Positions 18,129-26,520 are shown, counted from the stretch's first letter. The stretch is 35,917 bases of DNA from Ceratorhiza oryzae-sativae (GCA_030998015.1 JARWMV010000145.1:1-35917); one strand, 5' to 3'. The notes: generated by a model from the letters alone, not told the origin. Made by a program: numbers and translations.

Positions 18129-18340
18129 CCGCGCGCGTTAGTTGCTGGTGGGACTTGTCCCACCAACCAACGTGAGCAATCGCAACCGTTTGCGATTGCT
18201 AGTGCGCGGCATAATATCGATATTTAGCCGCCGGCTGAAAATGACGAACGGTCGTCATTTTCTACGAGGGAATCTTTCGGTCCAGCAAGATTTATAAATT
18301 TATAAATCTTGCGTGGAAGGATTCCCTCTAACGCCGGCGG
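18129..18340 (-). repeat. PE-A element, V2 subtype (hairpin P in first arm)
   Basis: The loop of the GAGGGAATC/GATTCCCTC arm holds TCCAGCAAGATTTATAAA and its complement (hairpin P). The left flank CCGCCAATGTTCCATTGGCGG is a further palindrome shared with the other V2 copies. Confidence 0.92.
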
Positions 18341-18363
18341 TCTATTTGGGGTCTTGTAAATGG

Positions 18364-18404
18364 CCCTGCCTGGCAACTGCGCTTTAGCGCACGTCTTAGC
18401 AGGG
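18364..18404 (+). repeat. hairpin H, solo copy, inside a LAGLIDADG remnant
   Basis: CCCTGCC..GCAGGGC with TGCGCTTTAGCGCA. It lies directly after the KDYLLK piece on the coding strand. Confidence 0.8.
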
Positions 18405-18530
18405 CTTGAGTAAATAATCTTTGTGTATAGTACTTTGTTTAAACTGCAATCTAGCATTTCTAGAAGCTTTTTGTTTTTGAGCATAAAGGTCAACCAATAA
18501 AAGGCCCCGCGGCAGTACCCTGTCGTCAGC

Positions 18531-18702
18531 CCGCGCGCGTTAGTTGCTGGTGGGACTTGTCCCACCAACCAACGTGAGCAATCGCAACCGTTTGCGATTG
18601 CTAGTGCGCGGCATAATATCGATATTTAGCCGCCGGCTGAAAATGACGAACGGTCGTCATTTTCTACGAGGGAATCTTTAGGATTCCCTCTAACGCCGGC
18701 GG
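18531..18702 (-). repeat. PE-A element
   Basis: Full-size copy upstream of the LAGLIDADG remnant and downstream of the partial nad4 copy. Confidence 0.92.
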
Positions 18703-18718
18703 GCTGTAAATTCCGGGC

Positions 18719-18919
18719 TCACTGAAAAGGGGGTTTGCTCAGTTTTGGTAAACGGCTTGATGCTTTTTCATCACGCGGAGCAACAGGTACCCTTAACAGG
18801 CAAGTTAGCGGGTTGAATAGTTCACTAAAGTTAACTAAACCAAATCCAATTGGCTGAATATAAACGTCAATAATATAAACTGCTCCAATTAAAGGTACTA
18901 TTAATAATAATTGTAACAT
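18719..18919 (-). pseudogene. partial duplicate of the nad4 start fused to unrelated sequence
   Basis: Begins MLQLLLIVPLIGA, nearly the nad4 N-terminus, and the DNA match continues upstream through the leader. After about 13 codons the frame departs into sequence I do not recognise (YIIDVYIQPIGFGLVNFSEL...) and stops after 66 residues. Best read as a captured nad4 5' end that could serve as start and leader for another frame, or as a dead copy. Confidence 0.75.
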
Positions 18920-19180
18920 AGTTGTAACTTGTATATATTTTCGGCTTAAGCCTAAACAAAATATCTTATGAGGATACTGGGCGGCTGTTTTCCTCTTCTG
19001 ATCAACTAAGATGACACAGAAGGGAATATGGTCAACCTTCCGGTCAACAGAGTTGACACGAGAAGGTGAAACATATTAAAGAAAAACTGGGTCTAAGGGC
19101 AGGAAAACCCTTAATATAAAAAAACTCATAATTTAAAGGAAAAAGAACAAGAAACAAATCTTGGTGGGAAGGGGTGGGTA
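18920..19180 (-). repeat. duplicated nad4 leader, split by an insertion
   Basis: TATATATTTTCGGCTTAAGC and AAAATATCTTA match the nad4 leader. After about 170 bp of unrelated sequence the match resumes at AAAGAACAAGAAACAAATCT, so the copy was interrupted. Confidence 0.75.
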
Positions 19181-19247
19181 GCCTAATTACTTAGCCTCAA
19201 GGCTAGGGCCGCCCAAAATGTTTAGAGACCTATCTTATATAGCATTA

Positions 19248-19388
19248 CCCCGCTAATCGATACCCCTGCCAAGACGTGCGCTAAAGCGCAGTTCTCTAGG
19301 CAGGGTGTAGATTTGCCTTCGCAAATCATCGATTATTGGAGCCCTCCGCGCTTAGGCCGCCCTGCGGGCGATCAAAGAGCGCGGAGGG
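19248..19388 (-). repeat. PE-C element with hairpin H
   Basis: Minus orientation. It has CGATTATTGG where others have CGATTAGTGG, a mismatch to the paired CTAATCG arm. Confidence 0.85.
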
Positions 19389-19629
19389 TAGATGGAATAA
19401 TATTTTTTAATAACCCCAAGGATGCTTGTCTTCCGACAAGCATCCTTAGGAGTCCCCTGCCGCCTACGGCCGCTTTACCGATCTACCGGCAAAAATCCAA
19501 AGCGCCACCTGCCGGACAAGCCCCCCAATAAGGTAATGGCCCCCCCAATGCGTTGTAACGCATTGGGAGGCCATTGCCTTGTTGGGGGTCTCCTGCCTTG
19601 TTGGGGGTCTCCTTGTTGGGGGTCTACTG

Positions 19630-19670
19630 CCCCTCAAACATGTGCAGCTACGCTGCATTGTTTGAGGGGC
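19630..19670. repeat. PE-E hairpin
   Basis: Follows a run of CTTGTTGGGGGTCT partial repeats (19572-19625), a local slippage-type expansion. Confidence 0.8.
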
Positions 19671-19829
19671 ATCCGAGCAGGTAACGCGAGGTTATACTTT
19701 GGTATACCTAGGGCAGGGGAGGCTTGTCAGGCTTGTACAATTGGTACACTTTTTTGGGGAATTCTAACCCCTATTTTTCCTGGAGAAATATAGGAGCCAT
19801 TACCATTTTTATTTATGGTACAATTTATA

Positions 19830-19902
19830 TCGGACAGGTTCGATTCGAACGAACAAGATCTTACTCCCAAAGTAAGCAACAGGCCAATTTGTTTTCTATC
19901 CG
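19830..19902 (-). tRNA. trnP(ugg): tRNA-Pro (UGG)
   Basis: Acceptor CGGATAG/CTGTCCG, D-arm AACAAATTGGCCTGTT, anticodon stem CTTAC/GTAAG with loop TTTGGGA giving UGG, T-arm GTTCG-TTCGAAT-CGAAC. All stems are sound. Confidence 0.94.
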
Positions 19903-19959
19903 TTTATTTACTTTAGTACCCCAAAATGTTTCTGGGCAACCCCCTGTCGTGGCTTGTAT

Positions 19960-20148
19960 TAATACATGCCACGACAGTATAAATCCTGAATAGTTTTTGG
20001 GTGATTTATCATTTTTTTTGCTAGCCCCTTCGCGTTCATCTAAAAATTATGGGGTTCCTCAAATTTGATTATTTGTATAACAATATATTTAAGGGATTCC
20101 CATAATTGTGGTAAGAGGGACCCCAGAACTTAAGGGTTTGCAGACAAA
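19960..20148. other. no recognised gene
   Basis: AT-rich spacer with an imperfect inverted pair (TATGGGGTTCCTC / GAGGGACCCC) and nothing coding-like. Confidence 0.45.
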
Positions 20149-20153
20149 TCAAA

Positions 20154-20358
20154 CCCCCGCTTAGGGTCATCCAGCATTGTATTTATATATAAATACATGC
20201 TGTTGACCCGAGGGGTTTGGTTATCGAGGCCGCGTTCGCGGCGAGGTATTGCGAGGTACCCTGGAACTTTAAGTTCCAGGGTACCTCGGAATCAGACGCC
20301 GCGCGCACGCCAGGGCCGCCTTGGCTTAAGCCAGGGCGTTCGCAGGCGTGCTCGGGTC
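20154..20358 (+). repeat. PE-D element abutting PE-A
   Basis: Preceded by TCAAA (20149-20153), as expected for the flanking duplication. The right duplicate is missing because a PE-A copy begins immediately at 20359. Confidence 0.83.
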
Positions 20359-20530
20359 CCGCCGGCGTTAGAGGGAATCCTAAAGATTCCCTCGTAGAAA
20401 ATGACGACCGTTCGTCATTTTCAGCCGGCGGCTAAATATCGATATTATGCCGCGCACTAGCAATCGCAAACGGTTGCGATTGCTCACGTTGGTTGGTGGG
20501 ACAAGTCCCACCAGCAACTAACGCGCGCGG
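20359..20530 (+). repeat. PE-A element
   Basis: Full-size copy joined to the right end of PE-D, the same junction (GGGTC|CCGCCGG) as at 868/869. Confidence 0.92.
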
Positions 20531-20694
20531 AAACATAACCCTCCGCCGATGGAGGATCGTGCTAGCACGATCGTAATCGGCGGATCCGTGGCATCCAGTC
20601 ATGCTTGCAGCGCGCTATGCGGCTGCCCGCAAAACACTGTTTTACCGTCTCGTGTCAACATAGTTGACCGGCCGGTACTGTTTTACTACTCGTC

Positions 20695-21011
20695 GCGCTG
20701 GGACCACCCGAATGGATAAATCACACCCCCGCTCTATCGGCTAAAATCTTAGGTGTAACCCAAGATTTCAGCCGCCCTGCCTAGAGAACTGCGCTTTAGC
20801 GCACGTCTTGGCAGGGGTAATAAAGCGGAGGGTCGACGACCCGTGGGTGTGGTTATCGAGGCCGCGTTCGCGGCGAGGTATTGCGAGGTACCCTGGAACT
20901 TTAAGTTCCAGGGTACCTCGGAATCAGACGCCCGCGTACGCCAGGGCCGCCTTGGCTTAAGCCAAGGCGTTCGCAGGCGTGCACGGGTCACCTTTCGGGC
21001 GTCCCCAGCGC
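20695..21011 (+). repeat. long composite: PE-D within an 18-bp inverted pair (copy 1)
   Basis: The PE-D core (20726-20987, with hairpin H) is preceded by TCACA and followed by TCACC. Outside lie GCGCTGGGACCACCCGAA and TTCGGGCGTCCCCAGCGC, nearly complementary. Related copies are at 22718 and 29035. Confidence 0.82.
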
Positions 21012-21251
21012 GGCCGACTCGCCGAGAATCGATGATTTGCGAAGGCAAATCTACATCGATTCTCGAGGGTGTTTTACCGTCTCGTGTCAACATAGTTGAC
21101 CGGCCGGTAAAACCAAAACCTCAAAAAACCTCGACAGGGTACTGCCGCGGGCTATGGACTCATAGCCCATGTAAAATTAAGGGCACTGAATCCCGCGAGC
21201 GTAGCTCGCGGCCGCCGCCTTAAAGCGGCGGGGTGATTAGATTCCGGTGAT

Positions 21252-21329
21252 TAGAGTCAAGAGGGAATTGAACCCTAACTTTATCAAATTTGCAGTCTGA
21301 CTACAGAACCATTCTGTAAACTTAACTCT
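21252..21329 (-). tRNA. trnC(gca): tRNA-Cys (GCA)
   Basis: Acceptor AGAGTTA/TGACTCT. The D-stem is unusually long (TTACAG/CTGTAG). Anticodon stem TCAGA/TTTGA with loop CTGCAAA gives GCA. The T-arm is AGGG-TTCAATT-CCCT. The extended D-stem is the only oddity. Confidence 0.87.
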
Positions 21330-21588
21330 GCAGATAAATTTTGTTTAAGATTTTGACATTTGTACTATTCCCTGAAGGGGAAGAGAGCAAATTTTTTATT
21401 ATCCACCTCTATGAGATGGTACCTAATAAAATTTTCCTTCGAGGGGGAACTCGAAATATTAAAGGTTGTCTACAACCCCGTAAATTTCCGAAGGGGTCGG
21501 CATATAGTTTTTTTTATGAAAAACCCCAGTGCATTATAAAACTATTTTATACAACATCATAGGGGGCATGTGCGGAGATAATCCTTGT
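21330..21588. other. no recognised gene
   Basis: A 73-residue plus-strand frame (21341-21562) shows no family features and lies opposite to all known genes. One minisatellite unit (CAGCGCGCTATGCGGCTGC) sits at about 21591. Confidence 0.45.
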
Positions 21589-21730
21589 TGCAGCGCGCTA
21601 TGCGGCTGCGCAGAAGATCAGTTAGTGATTTAGCTGAAATTCGAATTCTAAAACCAGCATCTTGTTTGGCAAGAGTACATTTTAAACCGAATTTGTTCTC
21701 TAAAACATTAATTAGAAGCTCAACTTCAGC

Positions 21731-21902
21731 CCGCCGGCGTTAGAGGGAATCCTAAAGATTCCCTCGTAGAAAATGACGACCGTTCGTCATTTTCAGCCGG
21801 CGGCTAAATATCGATATTATGCCGCGCACTAGCAATCGCAAACGGTTGCGATTGCTCACGTTGGTTGGTGGGACAAGTCCCACCAGCAACTAACGCGCGC
21901 GG
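21731..21902 (+). repeat. PE-A element inside a LAGLIDADG remnant
   Basis: Full-size copy between the second-helix piece and the EVELLINVL piece. Confidence 0.92.
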
Positions 21903-21919
21903 AGAATGTGTTGCTATTG

Positions 21920-21961
21920 ACCCCCCAAACAAATGCAGCTACGCTGCATTGTTTGGGGGGG
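21920..21961. repeat. PE-E hairpin inside a LAGLIDADG remnant
   Basis: Six-C/six-G outer arms, followed by an AATACGCTGCAACGCATT stem. Confidence 0.82.
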
Positions 21962-22138
21962 CAATAGCCCCCCAATACGCTGCAACGCATTGGGGGTCTA
22001 TTGTAACTCTTTGACTAGATTTGCAAAAACCTCCGTCTAATTATCATGTACAATGCCTTGTCTAAACATTAAACTGGGATTTAAACTCGTTATTCGTTTA
22101 TTTTTATAAAGATCAGAGGGGTTACTTATAACCCAATT

Positions 22139-22279
22139 CCCTCCGCGCTCTTTGATCGCCCGCAGGGCGGCCTAAGCGCGGAGGGCTCCACTAATCGATG
22201 ATTTGCGAAGGCAAATCTACACCCTGCCTAGAGAACTGCGCTTTAGCGCACGTCTTGGCAGGGGTATCGATTAGCGGGG
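22139..22279 (+). repeat. PE-C element with hairpin H (tandem copy 1)
   Basis: First of two copies exactly 180 bp apart, with the spacer GTTTCATCA.TGGAGG..CCAATTCC repeated too. Confidence 0.9.
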
Positions 22280-22318
22280 TTGTGTTTCATCACTGGAGGG
22301 GTTTCTTATAACCCAATT

Positions 22319-22459
22319 CCCTCCGCGCTCTTTGATCGCCCGCAGGGCGGCCTAAGCGCGGAGGGCTCCACTAATCGATGATTTGCGAAGGCAAATCTAC
22401 ACCCTGCCTAGAGAACTGCGCTTTAGCGCACGTCTTGGCAGGGGTATCGATTAGCGGGG
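22319..22459 (+). repeat. PE-C element with hairpin H (tandem copy 2)
   Basis: Identical to the copy 180 bp upstream. The duplicated spacer derives from the end of a LAGLIDADG gene (MMKH codons). Confidence 0.9.
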
Positions 22460-22549
22460 TTGTGTTTCATCATTGGAGGCATCACATTGGCTAACAATTC
22501 TTGTAAGACAGAAATTGAATAAGACGGTATTACAATTATATAACCAATT

Positions 22550-22690
22550 CCCTCCGCGCTCTTTGATCGCCCGCAGGGCGGCCTAAGCGCGGAGGGCTCC
22601 ACTAATCGATGATTTGCGAAGGCAAATCTACACCCTGCCTAGAGAACTGCGCTTTAGCGCACGTCTTGGCAGGGGTATCGATTAGCGGGG
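22550..22690 (+). repeat. PE-C element with hairpin H (third copy)
   Basis: Inside the C-terminal LAGLIDADG remnant. Preceded by CCAATTC like the two tandem copies. Confidence 0.9.
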
Positions 22691-22717
22691 TTTTGTTTAT
22701 TTGCGTAACATTCCGTC

Positions 22718-23034
22718 GCGCTGGGTGCGCCCGAATGGATAAATCACACCCCCGCTCTATCGGCTAAAATCTTAGGTGTAACCCAAGATTTCAGCCGCCC
22801 TGCCTAGAGAACTGCGCTTTAGCGCACGTCTTGGCAGGGGTAATAAAGCGGAGGGTCGACGACCCGTGGGTGTGGTTATCGAGGCCGCGTTCGCGGCGAG
22901 GTATTGCGAGGTACCCTGGAACTTTAAGTTCCAGGGTACCTCGGAATCAGACGCCCGCGTACGCCAGGGCCGCCTTGGCTTAAGCCAAGGCGTTCGCAGG
23001 CGTGCACGGGTCACCTTTCGGGCGCACCCAGCGC
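22718..23034 (+). repeat. long composite with exact 18-bp inverted ends (copy 2)
   Basis: GCGCTGGGTGCGCCCGAA (22718-22735) is the exact complement of TTCGGGCGCACCCAGCGC (23017-23034). Core PE-D with hairpin H at 22749-23010. The central four bases differ from copy 1 on both sides and remain paired. Confidence 0.85.
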
Positions 23035-23135
23035 GGCCGTCTCGCCGAGAATCGATGATTTGCGAAGGCAAATCTACATCGATTCTCGAGGGTTAAATTC
23101 CACTCATTTAAAACCTTAATTAGAAGATTGACTTC

Positions 23136-23307
23136 CCGCCGGCGTTAGAGGGAATCCTAAAGATTCCCTCGTAGAAAATGACGACCGTTCGTCATTTTCA
23201 GCCGGCGGCTAAATATCGATATTATGCCGCGCACTAGCAATCGCAAACGGTTGCGATTGCTCACGTTGGTTGGTGGGACAAGTCCCACCAGCAACTAACG
23301 CGCGCGG
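23136..23307 (+). repeat. PE-A element
   Basis: Full-size copy on the upstream side of EVNLLIKVL in the LAGLIDADG remnant. Confidence 0.92.
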
Positions 23308-23346
23308 AAGGTTGACAATTCATCCCATTTTACGGTCTTTTTATTA

Positions 23347-23509
23347 CCCGTGCACGCCTGCGAACGCCTTGGCTTGCCAAGGCGGCCCTGGCGTGCGCGC
23401 GGCTCGCCGCGAACGCGGCCTCGTTAACAATGCCCACGGGTCGTTGACCCTCCGCTTTAGCGGCTGAAATCTTGGGTTACACCTAAGATTTTAGCCGATA
23501 GAGCGGGGG
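23347..23509 (-). repeat. PE-D element without hairpin H
   Basis: Runs CCCGTGCACGCC to GAGCGGGGG, with CTTTAGCGGCTG uninterrupted where other copies contain hairpin H (empty site). Confidence 0.8.
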
Positions 23510-23529
23510 CATTATAACCCCAACTAGCT

Positions 23530-23570
23530 GCCCACCAAACAATGCAGCGTAGCTGCACATGTTTGGGGGT
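23530..23570. repeat. PE-E hairpin
   Basis: GCCCACCAAACAATGCAGC... form. Confidence 0.82.
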
Positions 23571-23826
23571 CAGTAGGGATCCTGTGGAGTCCGAAGAGGG
23601 CTAGGGTAGGGTAAAGCTTTGCTTTACTCGGCCCTAGCTAGTTGAAGCCTCTGCCGAGCCCCGGCCGATCCATAGTAAGATGGTGCGATCTAATCTGGTT
23701 TCTATCTCGGTCAACATAGTTGACACGAGATAGGGTAAGGCCGGCAGGGGTATGATACGATATCCTTTTCTAACCCCAATACACATTATTTTACTTACGT
23801 TTTCCCTTCTGGTAAATTACGAAGTC

Positions 23827-23998
23827 CCGCCGGCGTTAGAGGGAATCCTAAAGATTCCCTCGTAGAAAATGACGACCGTTCGTCATTTTCAGCCGGCGGC
23901 TAAATATCGATATTATGCCGCGCACTAGCAATCGCAAACGGTTGCGATTGCTCACGTTGGTTGGTGGGACAAGTCCCACCAGCAACTAACGCGCGCGG
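23827..23998 (+). repeat. PE-A element (first of a close pair)
   Basis: Only 28 bp from the next copy, in the same orientation; flanked by GAAGTCCCG and GACTTC. Confidence 0.92.
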
Positions 23999-24026
23999 GA
24001 CTTCAAGAATATTCACCCCAAATACA

Positions 24027-24238
24027 CCGCCGGCGTTAGAGGGAATCCTTCCACGCAAGATTTATAAATTTATAAATCTTGCTGGACCGAAAGATTCCCT
24101 CGTAGAAAATGACGACCGTTCGTCATTTTCAGCCGGCGGCTAAATATCGATATTATGCCGCGCACTAGCAATCGCAAACGGTTGCGATTGCTCACGTTGG
24201 TTGGTGGGACAAGTCCCACCAGCAACTAACGCGCGCGG
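24027..24238 (+). repeat. PE-A element, V2 subtype
   Basis: Hairpin P in the first arm. Left flank CCCCAAATACA and right flank CCGCCAATGGAACATTGGCGG match the other V2 loci in opposite sense, so the whole composite was copied. Confidence 0.92.
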
Positions 24239-24239
24239 G

Positions 24240-24600
24240 CCTTCGCAAATCCGCCAATGGAACATTGGCGGGGTATTTAGAGTAGACCCTACGCGCTCAA
24301 CAGGGCGGATACCACTAATAGAGCAGGGTACATACTTTATATGGTTATGATAGATTATTTTATTTTGGAATACAAGGGTCCCTGTATTTTTCTTTTCGTC
24401 TTCCAGATGGAAATAGTCTCCACCCAGATTAAAACATGACAAATTAGGGGAATCCCTGTTGAAGATATACTTCTAAAGGGACCCAGTAATTTAATTTTAT
24501 GTACATTTCAATTTTTCAAATTGACTGTTTATTTTTTACAAAAATGTCATCACTCAATTCAGGGGTCCCTAGATAAGCCACATCAAAGATGTGGCTATTT
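24240..24600. other. no firm gene call
   Basis: A minus frame over 24442-24290 (LVFQNKIIYHNHIKYVPCSI...) is protein-like but unrecognised. 24450-24570 holds two GGGA.TC-flanked AT-rich pieces resembling 12880-12930. Confidence 0.4.
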
Positions 24601-24608
24601 GCTTATGA

Positions 24609-24812
24609 CCCGTGCACGCCTGCGAACGCCTTGGCTTAAGCCAAGGCGGCCCTGGCGTGCGCGCGGCGTCTGATTCCGAGGTACCCTGGAACTTAAAGTT
24701 CCAGGGTACCTCGCAATACCTCGCCGCGAACGCGGCCTCGATATCCATTACCCCTCGGGTCAACAGCATGTATTTATATATAAATACAATGCTGGTTGAC
24801 CCTAAGCGGGGG
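24609..24812 (-). repeat. PE-D element with TATGA flanking duplication
   Basis: TATGA at 24604-24608 and 24813-24817. The CTTGGCTTAAGCCAAG loop is empty in this copy, unlike those at 14371, 31555, 33326 and 33743. Confidence 0.88.
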
Positions 24813-24825
24813 TATGATTGTTTGA

Positions 24826-24897
24826 TATGAGTAATCAGACTCGAACTGATGATATCTACGTTTTGGCTGGCTCAAAGATTACAACCTACTAGTATCC
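24826..24897 (-). pseudogene. tRNA-like fragment sharing the 3' half of tRNA-Gly
   Basis: 24826-24858 matches the T-arm and 3' acceptor of the tRNA-Gly at 26887 almost base for base, with one G/C difference before the T-stem. The 5' half does not form a matching acceptor. The anticodon region would have a 12-nt loop (AGCCAGCCAAAA). Probably a truncated or rearranged tRNA copy. Confidence 0.65.
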
Positions 24898-25078
24898 TCT
24901 AGAATTTAAGGCACTTCCGATAGATGCCAAGAACTCCAAGAACTAGTATTGTGGGCGCAAGGTAAGGGGATTGGAGTATTAATAGAATAACAAGTTTAAC
25001 CTGGCAAGGGTATTGGCGGCCGTGTCAATTTCATTGACCGGGCGCCAATACTTGGACGGGCCCCCCAGTTTTACTACT

Positions 25079-25119
25079 GCCCCCCAAACAATGCAGCGTA
25101 GCTGCACATGTTTGGGGGT
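25079..25119. repeat. PE-E hairpin
   Basis: Preceded by a GTATTGGCGG..GCGCCAATAC stem (25008-25052) that recurs inverted at 27335-27377. Confidence 0.8.
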
Positions 25120-25193
25120 CAGTAGACGACAGGGGACTGCCGCGGGGTGATTTGCGAAGGCAAATCTAAAGGTTATTTAGGGGAATTAAAGGC

Positions 25194-25365
25194 CCGCCGG
25201 CGTTAGAGGGAATCCTAAAGATTCCCTCGTAGAAAATGACGACCGTTCGTCATTTTCAGCCGGCGGCTAAATATCGATATTATGCCGCGCACTAGCAATC
25301 GCAAACGGTTGCGATTGCTCACGTTGGTTGGTGGGACAAGTCCCACCAGCAACTAACGCGCGCGG
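25194..25365 (+). repeat. PE-A element at the 3' break of a LAGLIDADG gene
   Basis: Full-size copy replacing the expected C-terminal continuation after IDEVEA. Confidence 0.92.
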
Positions 25366-25679
25366 GCCTCTACTTCGTCAATTGCAAATGATTCTGTACA
25401 AAGAATCACTCTTTGACTTGATTTTTCGAAAGTTCCGTCCTCACATAACCAAAAAGCTAATCCCAGAGGAGTTAAAAGATCCCCAATGTTTGCAGGAATT
25501 ATTTTTTTCCCCTCCGGATAGAATAAATCAAAGAATTCATTACAGCAAGGTAGTGCATGAGTTTGAAATCTTATAGTAGGATAAACTTTACCCGTTCTTT
25601 TATCAGGTCGGGGTGTTAAGATTTTAGGAGCTACAGAACAATAATCTTGGAATTTTGTATAAAGGTACTCTAAATACTC

Positions 25680-25851
25680 CCGCCGGCGTTAGAGGGAATC
25701 CTAAAGATTCCCTCGTAGAAAATGACGACCGTTCGTCATTTTCAGCCGGCGGCTAAATATCGATATTATGCCGCGCACTAGCAATCGCAAACGGTTGCGA
25801 TTGCTCACGTTGGTTGGTGGGACAAGTCCCACCAGCAACTAACGCGCGCGG
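25680..25851 (+). repeat. PE-A element inside a LAGLIDADG gene
   Basis: Compared with paralogues (QSTIHKDYL), about four codons seem to be missing at the junction, so insertion may have been accompanied by loss of target bases. Confidence 0.93.
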
Positions 25852-26060
25852 AGTACTTTGGAGAAATCTCAAACAAGCATTACCATTAATAGCTCGTTTA
25901 TCTTTCTGAACATTAAGATCCCCTAGAATAAGACCAATGATTATTTCTTTTAACTCTTTTGAAAAATTAAATTGAGGTTCATTACTTAGCCGTGTGGGTT
26001 TAATGGGCGCTATCGAATTGGAGCAAAATACTAGGCCAGTATAAAAGTGTAATTCGCTAA

Positions 26061-26150
26061 CAATTGACCCCCAATGCCTTACAGCATGTTGGGGGGCAAT
26101 TGCCCCCCCAAACAATGCAGCGTAGCTGCACATGTTTGGGGGGTCAATTG
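26061..26150. repeat. two PE-E-type hairpins, each bounded by CAATTG
   Basis: CAATTG occurs at 26061, 26097 and 26145. The first interval holds the CCCCCAATGC..GCATGTTGGGGG hairpin, the second holds PE-E. Removing both with two CAATTG copies leaves an uninterrupted coding frame, so CAATTG behaves as a target duplication. Confidence 0.85.
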
Positions 26151-26279
26151 ACTGAGTATAAACAACATAGATTAATAATGCGAAGGTTATTACTTTAATA
26201 AAAAGATAAGTTTGTTTTGTGTTTAGCATGGTTTGGTTTTTATTTATCGATCTTATGACTTCATGTTTCCTCTTCATTC

Positions 26280-26520
26280 TCTAAGACTAAACGCTTTTGA
26301 GAGTGAATGAGTTGGAACTTATCTAACAATGTTGGTTGTATAAGTCCCAATTTGGGTTTCCAAGTCCTCTGCGTGTGATGGAGATCTCCTTTATTAATAG
26401 GAGAATCCTCCGCAAACAAATTAGGTGCATTTCTCACGAAATGTTAAACCTAACTAGTTAACACAGAGATGGGCTGCGGATGCGGCGCATCAGTAGAACT
26501 TAGACCCTTTAGACCCCCAA
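26280..26520. other. no recognised gene; possible intron or leader sequence
   Basis: Lies upstream of the LAGLIDADG start on the coding strand. Has stems such as GGAGATCTCC and GGATTCTCCTATTAATA. A group I core was looked for but could not be established. Confidence 0.35.

Larger units (their letters stand above)
17222..18505 (-). pseudogene. LAGLIDADG homing endonuclease, broken at five or more places
   Basis: Ordered minus-strand pieces: LLLVDLYAQKQKASRNARLQ then FKQSTIHKDYLLK (about 18500-18415, first helix region); NLFKEYCGSNPKTNFISLKE through MRFYT (18045-17955); SLPCFNEFYDP (17915-17885); LFYFEGKKFIPTNI (17650-17602); then TTKSLAYWICADGSFDKSTK, VILCTESFTIKEVELLINVL and YRIVIPQRKLAILQS (17460-17225). 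Breaks coincide with hairpin H, PE-A V2, PE-C heads and PE-E. Each piece is open and retains family residues including the second catalytic helix region, so the breaks look recent. No intron core was recognised. Confidence 0.85.
21610..22115 (-). pseudogene. LAGLIDADG endonuclease remnant with internal deletion
   Basis: Minus-strand pieces: DLYKNKRITSLNPSLMFRQG then IVHDN (22112-22038, just after the first helix); then directly LDGGFCKSSQRVTI (22035-21990, second helix region). The middle of the protein is therefore deleted. Then a PE-E hairpin and a PE-A copy, then EVELLINVLENKFGLKC and DAGFRIRISAKSLTDL (21730-21614). Confidence 0.78.
22465..23134 (-). pseudogene. LAGLIDADG endonuclease C-terminal remnant
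   Basis: Minus-strand pieces: EVNLLIKVLNEWNLT (23134-23090), then a long PE-D composite and PE-C, then GYIIVIPSYSISVLQELLAN followed by VMPPMMKH (22545-22465), the characteristic C-terminal end of this family. Possible further upstream scraps are NKKTV (about 23345) and a degenerate IYQKGKRK (about 23800). Confidence 0.75.
25180..26277 (-). pseudogene. LAGLIDADG homing endonuclease, broken by PE-E pair and PE-A
   Basis: Starts MKRKHEVIRSINKNQTMLNT at 26277 with a hydrophobic stretch (LFIKVITFALLIYVVYT). It is interrupted at QSI by hairpins 26061-26150 and resumes VSELHFYTGLVF. The first catalytic helix is KEIIIGLILGDLNVQKDKR. A PE-A copy (25680-25851) follows FLQS. The frame resumes YLEYLYTKFQDYCSVAPKIL and continues through LPCCNEFFDLFYPEGKKIIP, NIGDLLTPLGLAFWLCEDGT and VILCTESFAIDEVEA, ending at a second PE-A copy (25194-25365). 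It shares KHEVIRS with the remnant at 8330-7300, so the two are paralogues. Confidence 0.88.

Noticed and set aside
20749..21223. Overlapping 114- and 126-residue frames on both strands of PE-D composites
   Set aside because: The same frames recur in every copy of the composite (22772, 29091), as expected from palindromic DNA that is stop-poor on both strands.
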